DNA of 64,000 nucleotides from Enterobacter cloacae (GTDB lineage Bacteria > Pseudomonadota > Gammaproteobacteria > Enterobacterales > Enterobacteriaceae): NCBI RefSeq assembly GCF_013375935.1, contig NZ_CP056117.1:1116001-1180000 (forward strand), written 5' to 3'. Within the stretch, counting starts at the first letter, position 1. Each line of letters starts with the position of its first letter. Both the position numbers and the translations under genes were made by a program. Below, piece after piece: positions 57,922 to 64,000 of the stretch. Below the pieces are notes generated by a model. That model had not been told where the DNA came from and did not search any database. It saw only the letters and a list, made by a program, of their open reading frames with translations.

Positions 57922-58815
57922 ATGAATCAATCCTATGGACGGCTGGTAAGCCGGGCCGCAATAGCCGCGACGGTAATGGCGTCGTGTTTGCTGATCATTA
58001 AAATTTTCGCGTGGTGGTACACCGGGTCGGTCAGTATTCTGGCGGCGTTAGTGGACTCTCTGGTGGATATCGCCGCCTCGCTGACCAACCTGCTGGTGGT
58101 GCGCTACTCGCTGCAACCGGCGGATGAAGAGCATACGTTCGGCCACGGCAAAGCGGAATCGCTGGCCGCGCTGGCGCAAAGCATGTTTATTTCTGGCTCG
58201 GCGCTGTTCCTGTTTTTAACCGGCATTCAGCACCTTATTTCGCCTTCTCCGATGAACGATCCGGGCGTTGGCGTGGTCGTAACGGTAGTTGCACTTATAA
58301 GCACACTTGTTCTTGTAACGTTCCAGCGCTGGGTAGTAAGAAAAACACAAAGCCAGGCGGTACGGGCAGATATGCTTCATTATCAGTCTGATGTTATGAT
58401 GAATGGGGCTATTCTTATTGCGCTTGGTCTGGCCTGGTATGGCTGGCACCGGGCCGACGCGTTGTTTGCGTTAGGGATAGGGATCTATATTTTGTACAGC
58501 GCGTTGCGCATGGGGTATGACGCGGTACAGTCGCTTCTGGACCGTGCGCTACCCGACGCAGAACGCGATGAAATTTATAACATCGTGACCTCCTGGCCTG
58601 GCGTCAGTGGTGCCCACGATCTTCGTACGCGGCAGTCAGGGCCGACCCGCTTTATTCAGATTCATTTGGAAATGGAAGACAACCTGCCGCTGGTTCAGGC
58701 GCATATGATAGCTGAACAGGTGGAGCAGGCGATTTTGCAGCGTTTCCCTGGGTCAGACGTCATTATTCACCAGGATCCATGCTCGGTCATTCCCAGGGCG
58801 TTTGAGCTTTCGTAA
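57922..58815 (+). CDS. fieF: Ferrous-iron/zinc efflux pump FieF (CDF family)
   Basis: A 297-residue cation diffusion facilitator exporting Fe2+ or Zn2+ with proton exchange. Site A ligands appear as LVDSLVDIA (two Asp, near residues 45 and 49) and [11 protein letters not shown] (His and Asp near 153/157). The cytoplasmic domain ends with [16 protein letters not shown] and [10 protein letters not shown]. The ATG at 57922 has AGGAG 6-8 bases upstream; an ATG five codons earlier lacks one. A -10-like TATACT is at 57890-57895. Confidence 0.95.
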   Translation: MNQSYGRLVSRAAIAATVMASCLLIIKIFAWWYTGSVSILAALVDSLVDIAASLTNLLVVRYSLQPADEEHTFGHGKAESLAALAQSMFISGSALFLFLTGIQHLISPSPMNDPGVGVVVTVVALISTLVLVTFQRWVVRKTQSQAVRADMLHYQSDVMMNGAILIALGLAWYGWHRADALFALGIGIYILYSALRMGYDAVQSLLDRALPDAERDEIYNIVTSWPGVSGAHDLRTRQSGPTRFIQIHLEMEDNLPLVQAHMIAEQVEQAILQRFPGSDVIIHQDPCSVIPRAFELS

Positions 58816-58878
58816 TTCGTTGTAAAAAAGTGAGCCAGACCAGCATTTTGTGGATAAATTACCACCATATGGCCTGAC

Positions 58879-58912
58879 CTGAATCAATTCAGCTGGAAGG
58901 GATTGATATACT
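58879..58912 (+). promoter_or_regulatory. pfkA promoter with Cra-type dyad
   Basis: CTGAAT-CA-ATTCAG (58879-58892) resembles the Cra (FruR) site, and a -10 TATACT (58907-58912) follows 14 bases later, so the dyad covers the -35 position. Repression of pfkA by Cra is known in E. coli. Confidence 0.55.
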
Positions 58913-58989
58913 ATTTGCAGTATTCGACGGTTGAGCAGTTTCTTCCGGCAGCAGATTTCAATTTTGCATTCCTAAGTTCAGAGGTAGTC

Positions 58990-59952
58990 ATGATTAAGAA
59001 AATCGGTGTGTTGACAAGCGGCGGTGATGCGCCGGGCATGAACGCGGCAATTCGTGGGGTTGTCCGTGCAGCGCTGACGGAAGGTCTGGAAGTTTTTGGT
59101 ATCTATGACGGTTATCTGGGTCTGTATGAAGATCGCATGGTTCAACTCGACCGTTACAGCGTGTCTGACATGATCAACCGCGGTGGTACATTCCTCGGCT
59201 CCGCGCGCTTCCCGGAATTCCGTGACGAACACATCCGTGAAGTGGCTATCGAAAACATGAAAAAACGCGGCCTGGACGCGCTGGTGGTTATCGGCGGCGA
59301 CGGCTCATACATGGGTGCAAAACGTCTGACCGAAATGGGCTTCCCGTGCATCGGCCTGCCTGGCACCATCGATAACGATATCAAAGGCACCGATTACACC
59401 ATCGGTTACTTCACCGCGCTGGGTACCGTTGTGGAAGCTATCGACCGCCTGCGTGATACCTCTTCTTCGCACCAGCGTATTTCTATCGTTGAGGTGATGG
59501 GCCGTTACTGCGGTGACCTGACCCTGGCGGCGGCCATTGCCGGTGGATGTGAGTTCGTGGTGGTTCCGGAAGTGGAATTCAGCCGCGAAGATCTGGTTGC
59601 TGAAATCAAAGCCGGTATCGCGAAGGGTAAAAAACACGCGATCGTTGCCATCACCGAGCACATCTGTGACGTTGATGAACTGGCGAAGTACATCGAAACC
59701 GAAACCAAACGCGAAACCCGTGCGACCGTTCTGGGCCACATCCAGCGTGGCGGTTCCCCGGGTCCATACGACCGCATCCTGGCGTCCCGCATGGGCGCGT
59801 ACGCTATCGAGCTGCTCCTGCAGGGGCACGGCGGCCGTTGCGTCGGCATCCAGAACGAACAGCTCGTTCACCATGACATCATCGACGCGATTGAAAACAT
59901 GAAGCGTCCGTTCAAAGGTGACTGGCTGGACTGCGCGAAAAAACTGTACTGA
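58990..59952 (+). CDS. pfkA: 6-phosphofructokinase I
   Basis: A 320-residue ATP-dependent phosphofructokinase, the committed step of glycolysis; tetramer allosterically controlled by ADP and phosphoenolpyruvate. Motifs: ATP loop [17 protein letters not shown], Mg-binding GGDGS, catalytic Asp in [16 protein letters not shown], and fructose-6-phosphate segment [13 protein letters not shown]. The ATG at 58990 follows GAGGTAG and matches E. coli in start and length; the 29 upstream in-frame codons are not conserved. Confidence 0.98.
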   Translation: MIKKIGVLTSGGDAPGMNAAIRGVVRAALTEGLEVFGIYDGYLGLYEDRMVQLDRYSVSDMINRGGTFLGSARFPEFRDEHIREVAIENMKKRGLDALVVIGGDGSYMGAKRLTEMGFPCIGLPGTIDNDIKGTDYTIGYFTALGTVVEAIDRLRDTSSSHQRISIVEVMGRYCGDLTLAAAIAGGCEFVVVPEVEFSREDLVAEIKAGIAKGKKHAIVAITEHICDVDELAKYIETETKRETRATVLGHIQRGGSPGPYDRILASRMGAYAIELLLQGHGGRCVGIQNEQLVHHDIIDAIENMKRPFKGDWLDCAKKLY

Positions 59953-59975
59953 TCGGCATTCAGGATAAATGCAAA

Positions 59976-60004
59976 ACGGTAACCCCAGGGTTACCGTTTT
60001 TTTT
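59976..60004 (+). terminator. pfkA terminator
   Basis: ACGGTAACCC-CA-GGGTTACCGT followed by eight T. A CCCTCTCC repeat starts 6 bases later. Confidence 0.9.
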
Positions 60005-60009
60005 GTGTG

Positions 60010-60043
60010 CTCCCTCTCCTGTGGGAGAGGGCTGGGGTGGGAG
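60010..60043. repeat. Single CCCTCTCC hairpin repeat after pfkA
   Basis: CTCCCTCTCC-TGT-GGGAGAGGG followed by GGGGTGGGAG; a single unit of the family at 47388 and 54947. Confidence 0.8.
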
Positions 60044-60167
60044 CATCAGGCCAATCATCCAGTTTTTTATTCCCTCACGTTATAGCCAATCTTTTTTTAT
60101 TCTTTAATCATCGATTCGCTTTCTGGCACGCTGCATTCATCAAAACACTGCATAAGAGAGCCGGGCG

Positions 60168-61157
60168 ATGAACAAATGGGGCGTGGGGTTAACATTATTG
60201 CTGGCATCGACCAGCGTACTGGCAAAGGACATTCAGCTACTGAACGTGTCGTATGATCCGACGCGTGAACTGTACGACCAGTACAACAAGGCCTTCGCGG
60301 CGCACTGGAAGCAGGAAACCGGCGATAACGTGGTGGTTCGCCAGTCTCACGGCGGTTCCGGCAAGCAGGCGACGTCCGTGATCAACGGCATCGAAGCCGA
60401 TGTGGTCACCCTCGCGCTGGCCTATGACGTGGACGCGATTGCCGAACGTGGCCGTATCGACAAAAACTGGATCAAGCGCCTGCCGGATAACTCTGCGCCA
60501 TACACCTCGACCATTGTCTTCCTGGTGCGTAAAGGCAACCCGAAACAGATCAAAGACTGGAACGATCTGGTTAAGCCGGGCGTGTCCGTCATTACTCCGA
60601 ACCCGAAAAGCTCCGGCGGCGCACGCTGGAACTACCTGGCGGCCTGGGGCTATGCGCTGCACCACAACAGCGGTGACCAGGCGAAAGCGCAGGACTTCGT
60701 CAAGGCGCTGTTTAAAAACGTCGAAGTGCTGGACTCCGGCGCGCGCGGCGCGACCAATACCTTCGTTGAGCGCGGCATTGGCGACGTGCTGATTGCCTGG
60801 GAAAACGAAGCCCTGCTGGCAACCCAAGAGCTGGGTAAAGACAAGTTTGAGATCGTGACCCCGAGCGAATCCATTCTGGCCGAGCCGACCGTCTCCGTGG
60901 TCGATAAGGTCGTGGATAAAAAAGGGTCCCGGGCGGTGGCGGAAGCTTACCTGAAATATCTCTACTCGCCGGAAGGCCAGGAAATCGCGGCGAAAAACTA
61001 CTACCGCCCACGGGATGAATCTGTCGCGAAGAAGTATGAAAACGCCTTTCCGAAGCTGAAGCTGTTCACTATCGATGAGGTGTTTGGCGGCTGGACGAAA
61101 GCGCAGAAGGAGCACTTCTCTAACGGCGGCACCTTCGACCAGATCAGCAAGCGTTAA
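60168..61157 (+). CDS. sbp: Periplasmic sulfate-binding protein
   Basis: A 329-residue binding protein of the sulfate/thiosulfate ABC importer (CysTWA encoded elsewhere). Signal peptide [19 protein letters not shown]; family segments [38 protein letters not shown] and [25 protein letters not shown] that form the sulfate pocket. Same length as E. coli Sbp. In relatives CysB activates it during sulfur limitation; no CysB site could be assigned. Own terminator downstream. Confidence 0.97.
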   Translation: MNKWGVGLTLLLASTSVLAKDIQLLNVSYDPTRELYDQYNKAFAAHWKQETGDNVVVRQSHGGSGKQATSVINGIEADVVTLALAYDVDAIAERGRIDKNWIKRLPDNSAPYTSTIVFLVRKGNPKQIKDWNDLVKPGVSVITPNPKSSGGARWNYLAAWGYALHHNSGDQAKAQDFVKALFKNVEVLDSGARGATNTFVERGIGDVLIAWENEALLATQELGKDKFEIVTPSESILAEPTVSVVDKVVDKKGSRAVAEAYLKYLYSPEGQEIAAKNYYRPRDESVAKKYENAFPKLKLFTIDEVFGGWTKAQKEHFSNGGTFDQISKR

Positions 61158-61182
61158 GCGTTTCACGACGCACGACACGGTT

Positions 61183-61212
61183 ACCCGGTGTGAGAAATCC
61201 ACCGGGTTTTTT
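61183..61212 (+). terminator. sbp terminator
   Basis: ACCCGGTG (61183-61190), loop TGAGAAATC, CACCGGGT (61200-61207), then a T-run. Confidence 0.85.
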
Positions 61213-61268
61213 ATTTGGTCATCATTTTGCGTTACTCTTTTGCCTTTATTGAAAACAGGGAACGCGTT

Positions 61269-62012
61269 GTGAAAAAAATTATCTTATCGATCCTGATTAT
61301 TATCGCCCTTGCCGCAGGCGGCGTGTACTGGATGAAAGCGGGTAATCCGAATGCGTTGCGCCATATCGTTCTCGACCAGTGTGTGCCCAACCAGCTGCAA
61401 AACCATAATCCGGCGCCGTGCGCAGAGGTGAAGCCGGATGCCGGCTACGTGGTGTTTAAAGACCGCAACGGGCCGCTGCAATATCTTCTGATGCCCACCT
61501 ATCGCATCAACGGCACCGAAAGCCCGCTGCTGACCGAGCCTCAGACGCCGAACTTCTTCTGGCTGGCATGGCAGTCGCGTAACTTTATGAGCATGAAGCG
61601 GGGAGCTGAGGTACCCGACAGCGCCGTTTCGCTGACCATCAACTCCCCGACCGGACGCACGCAAAACCATTTCCATATCCATATCTCCTGCCTGCGCCCG
61701 GACGTGCGCGAGAAGCTTAACGCGGCGCAGGGGCAAATCAGCACCCAGTGGCTACCGCTTCCGGGCGGGCTGGAAGGGCACGAGTACCTTGCCCGTCGGG
61801 TGACGGAGAACGAGCTGGTGCAGCGCAGTCCTTTTATGATGCTGGCGGAGGAACTGCCGGAAGCGCGCGACCATATGGGGCGCTTCGCGCTGGCGATGGC
61901 GCAGCAGTCTGACGGATCGTTTGTGCTGCTGGCGACGGAGCGTAACTGGCTTGCCTTCAACCGCGCGTCGGCTGAGGAATTACAGGATCATCAATGCAAT
62001 ATCCTGAAGTGA
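61269..62012 (+). CDS. cdh: CDP-diacylglycerol diphosphatase
   Basis: A 247-residue membrane-anchored hydrolase that splits CDP-diacylglycerol to phosphatidic acid and CMP. One N-terminal span ([19 protein letters not shown]), then a HIT-related domain with the catalytic HFHIHISC. The block [36 protein letters not shown] is as in E. coli (251 residues). The GTG at 61269 behind CAGGGAA is chosen; an upstream in-frame start would add 18 residues that overlap the promoter region. Confidence 0.93.
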   Translation: MKKIILSILIIIALAAGGVYWMKAGNPNALRHIVLDQCVPNQLQNHNPAPCAEVKPDAGYVVFKDRNGPLQYLLMPTYRINGTESPLLTEPQTPNFFWLAWQSRNFMSMKRGAEVPDSAVSLTINSPTGRTQNHFHIHISCLRPDVREKLNAAQGQISTQWLPLPGGLEGHEYLARRVTENELVQRSPFMMLAEELPEARDHMGRFALAMAQQSDGSFVLLATERNWLAFNRASAEELQDHQCNILK

Positions 62013-62085
62013 CCCCACCATAAATAGCGTTTACTCGTCCTGCCTGTCGCCGTAGACTTGCTGAAAAATTCTACAGGAGACAGGT

Positions 62086-63390
62086 ATGTCGCTCTGGTTA
62101 ACGCATCCTCTGCTGCTTCCCTCGCTGATCGTCGGCGTCACCATCGTCCTGTGGGCGACGTCGCTATTGCCGGAATTTATCACCGCGCTGCTGTTCTTCA
62201 CGGCGGCGATGGCCGCCAGAATTGCCCCGCCGGAAGCGATCTTCGGCGGTTTTGCCTCGTCGGCTTTCTGGCTGGTATTCAGCGGCTTTGTGCTGGGCGT
62301 GGCGATCCGTAAAACCGGTCTGGCAGACAGGGCCGCCCGGGCGCTGTCGGCGAAACTCACCGACTCCTGGGTGCTGATGGTGGCGAGCGTGGTGCTGCTG
62401 AGCTACGCCCTGGCGTTCGTGATGCCGTCAAACATGGGGCGTATTGCGCTGCTGATGCCGATTGTCGCGGCCATGGCGAAGCGGGCCGACATTCCCGACG
62501 GCTCGCGCGCCTGGTTTGGCCTGGCGCTGGCGGTCGGCTTCGGCACCTTCCAGCTCTCGGCCACTATCCTGCCCGCCAACGTGCCTAACCTGGTCATGAG
62601 CGGCGCGGCGGAAGGCTCGTACGGCATTCACCTGAACTACGTTCCCTACCTGCTGTTGCACACGCCTGTTCTGGGCATGCTCAAGGGCCTGATTCTGATT
62701 GGCCTGATCTGCTGGCTGTTCCCCGGCAGCCCGAAACCGGCGAAGGATCTCACGCCGTCTGAACCGATGGGGCGTGACGAAAAGCGTCTCGCCTGGCTGC
62801 TGGCGGTGGTGCTGGTGATGTGGGTGACGGAGAGCTGGCACGGCGTGGGGCCGGCGTGGACGGGGCTGGCGGCCTCGATCATCGTCATGCTCCCGCGCAT
62901 TGGTTTTATCACCGGCGAGGAGTTCTCGGCGGGGGTAAATATGCGCACCTGTATTTACGTTGCGGGTATTCTCGGGCTGGCGATCGTCGTGACGCAAACC
63001 GGTATCGGTTCGGCTGTGGGAGAGGCGCTGCTTCATATCATGCCGCTGGATGCGGACCGACCGTTTACCAGCTTCCTGGCGCTGACCGGGATCACCACGG
63101 CGCTCAACTTCATTATGACCGCCAACGGCGTTCCGGCGCTCTATACCACGCTGGCGCAGAGCTTTTCCGACGCGACCGGTTTTCCGCTGCTGTCGGTGAT
63201 TATGATTCAGGTGCTGGGGTACTCCACGCCGCTGCTGCCGTATCAGGCGTCGCCGATTGTGGTGGCGATGGGCTTAGGGAAAGTGCCCGCGAAGGCGGGA
63301 ATGCTGCTCTGCCTGGCGCTGGCGATTGCGACGTATCTGGTGCTGCTGCCGCTGGATTACTTGTGGTTTAGCGTGTTGGGGAAAGTGTAG
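62086..63390 (+). CDS. SLC13/DASS-type anion transporter
   Basis: A 434-residue integral membrane protein with about 11-12 spans, of the divalent anion:sodium symporter/ion transporter superfamily (LPEFITALLFFTAAMAARIAPPEAIFGGFASSAFWLVFSGFVLG; VMPSNMGRIALLMPI near the first SNT-like motif; LPANVPNLVMSG; NFIMTANGVPALY). The canonical SNT motifs are altered (PSNMG and TANGV), so substrate class is open; di- or tricarboxylates or sulfate are usual. AGGAGA precedes the ATG. Not present between cdh and tpiA in E. coli K-12. Confidence 0.85.
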   Translation: MSLWLTHPLLLPSLIVGVTIVLWATSLLPEFITALLFFTAAMAARIAPPEAIFGGFASSAFWLVFSGFVLGVAIRKTGLADRAARALSAKLTDSWVLMVASVVLLSYALAFVMPSNMGRIALLMPIVAAMAKRADIPDGSRAWFGLALAVGFGTFQLSATILPANVPNLVMSGAAEGSYGIHLNYVPYLLLHTPVLGMLKGLILIGLICWLFPGSPKPAKDLTPSEPMGRDEKRLAWLLAVVLVMWVTESWHGVGPAWTGLAASIIVMLPRIGFITGEEFSAGVNMRTCIYVAGILGLAIVVTQTGIGSAVGEALLHIMPLDADRPFTSFLALTGITTALNFIMTANGVPALYTTLAQSFSDATGFPLLSVIMIQVLGYSTPLLPYQASPIVVAMGLGKVPAKAGMLLCLALAIATYLVLLPLDYLWFSVLGKV

Positions 63391-63407
63391 TTCGGTGCGA
63401 GGGGTTT

Positions 63408-63441
63408 CCCCTCACCCCAACCCTCTCCCACAGGGAGAGGG
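63408..63441. repeat. Single CCCTCTCCC hairpin repeat before tpiA
   Basis: CCCCTCACCCC-AA-CCCTCTCCC-ACA-GGGAGAGGG; one unit of the family, between the convergent SLC13-type gene and tpiA. Confidence 0.8.
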
Positions 63442-63450
63442 AGGAGAAGA

Positions 63451-63480
63451 GCGGTGGGCAAGCGCAAGCGCCACCCGCCA
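63451..63480. repeat. Degenerate REP-like unit
   Basis: GCGGTGGGCAAGCGCAAGCG then CCACCCGCC, resembling the GCCGGGT..CACCCGGC units at 4790 and 11316 but with imperfect arms. Confidence 0.4.
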
Positions 63481-63488
63481 CAACAGCA

Positions 63489-64000
63489 TTACGCCTGTTT
63501 TGCCGCTTCTGCTGCTTTAACGATCACCGCGAAAGCGTCAGCCTTCAGGGATGCGCCGCCAACCAGCGCGCCGTCGATGTCTGGCTGGGTGAACAGCTCG
63601 GCAGCGTTGGATGCGTTAACGGAACCGCCGTACTGAATGATAACCTGCTCAGCCACTTTCGCGTCTGCTTTAGCAATGTGGTCACGGATGAACTTGTGCA
63701 CCGCCTGAGCCTGCGCTGGCGTTGCAGATTTGCCGGTGCCGATCGCCCATACTGGCTCGTAAGCGATAACCGCGCCTTCGAACGCTGCCGCACCCTGAGT
63801 TTTCAGCACGGCGTCGATCTGGCGAGCACACACTTCTTCAGTTTTGCCCGCTTCGTTTTCTGCTTCGGTTTCACCGATGCACAGAACCGGGATCAGTCCC
63901 TGCTCTTTCAGCACGGCGAATTTCTTCGCGATGAACTCGTCAGATTCTTTGTGGTAGGTGCGACGCTCAGAGTGGCCGATAATGATGTATTTCGCGCCGA
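63489..64000 (-). CDS. tpiA: Triose-phosphate isomerase, C-terminal part (5' end outside window)
   Basis: Partial gene running off the right edge. About 170 C-terminal residues are present, including [17 protein letters not shown] upstream of [14 protein letters not shown], the catalytic Glu in [12 protein letters not shown] (loop 6 begins here), [16 protein letters not shown] and [17 protein letters not shown]. It interconverts dihydroxyacetone phosphate and glyceraldehyde-3-phosphate, and so takes the triose from both RhaD and YihT. The first internal Met is at 63914, but the frame is open to the window end. Confidence 0.97.
   Translation of the reverse strand, partial: GAKYIIIGHSERRTYHKESDEFIAKKFAVLKEQGLIPVLCIGETEAENEAGKTEEVCARQIDAVLKTQGAAAFEGAVIAYEPVWAIGTGKSATPAQAQAVHKFIRDHIAKADAKVAEQVIIQYGGSVNASNAAELFTQPDIDGALVGGASLKADAFAVIVKAAEAAKQA

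Overview
The window is a chromosomal segment of an enteric bacterium (Enterobacteriaceae). Gene order, protein lengths and sRNA sequences follow the Escherichia coli polA-to-tpiA region almost gene for gene, but the lineage-specific inserts and the high-GC third codon positions point to an Enterobacter, Leclercia or Lelliottia type organism rather than E. coli. Genus is an inference; no 16S or marker comparison was possible. Both ends cut genes: the 3' half of polA on the left and the C-terminal part of tpiA on the right.

Layout. (1) 1-11.4 kb, core housekeeping: polA, Spot 42 sRNA, engB, CsrC sRNA, yihI, a small membrane-type ORF, hemN, the 36-residue yshB, the nitrogen-control operon glnA-glnL-glnG with its sigma-54 promoter and NtrC sites, and typA/bipA. 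(2) 11.4-22.0 kb, sulfoglycolysis: ompL porin, importers yihO and yihP, sulfoquinovosidase yihQ, isomerase yihS, aldolase yihT and reductase yihU on the minus strand, with kinase yihV and regulator yihW divergent. The mutarotase gene yihR, found between yihQ and yihS in E. coli, is absent. (3) 22.1-25.0 kb: the tightly overlapping chain yihX-yihY-dtd-fabY. (4) 25.0-26.8 kb, accessory: an HSL-type esterase and a toxin-first HigB2/HigA2-like module with a palindrome across its promoter. (5) 26.8-33.6 kb, aerobic formate dehydrogenase: fdoG (in-frame UGA selenocysteine at residue 196), fdoH, fdoI, fdhE, and divergent fdhD. (6) 33.7-45.0 kb, accessory block in the slot that holds yiiG-frv in E. 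coli: a DUF1471 periplasmic peptide, a four-gene chaperone-usher operon with a DUF1120-like pilin, an AzlCD exporter with a divergent XRE-cupin regulator, and an alpha-galactoside cassette rafR-rafA-rafB with a double operator. (7) 45.0-53.3 kb, rhamnose: rhaBAD, an iron-type alcohol dehydrogenase (probable lactaldehyde reductase), rhaM, the activators rhaS and rhaR, and transporter rhaT. (8) 53.5-64 kb: sodA, yiiM, the Cpx envelope-stress system cpxRA/cpxP with CpxQ sRNA, fieF, pfkA, sbp, cdh, an SLC13-type transporter, and tpiA.

The genes form several complete pathways: nitrogen assimilation control; uptake and breakdown of sulfoquinovose to dihydroxyacetone phosphate plus dihydroxypropanesulfonate; formate oxidation in the membrane; raffinose/melibiose-type galactoside hydrolysis; and rhamnose breakdown to dihydroxyacetone phosphate plus lactaldehyde, which the operon-borne dehydrogenase can reduce. 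pfkA and tpiA lie nearby and receive these trioses.

No CRISPR array, prophage, insertion sequence, tRNA or rRNA was seen. No clearly new system was found. The best candidates for a second look are the small ORF between yihI and hemN, the missing yihR, the DUF1120-type fimbrial operon, the toxin-antitoxin operator, and a family of paired CCCTCTCCC hairpin repeats, one of which lies inside the rha operon.
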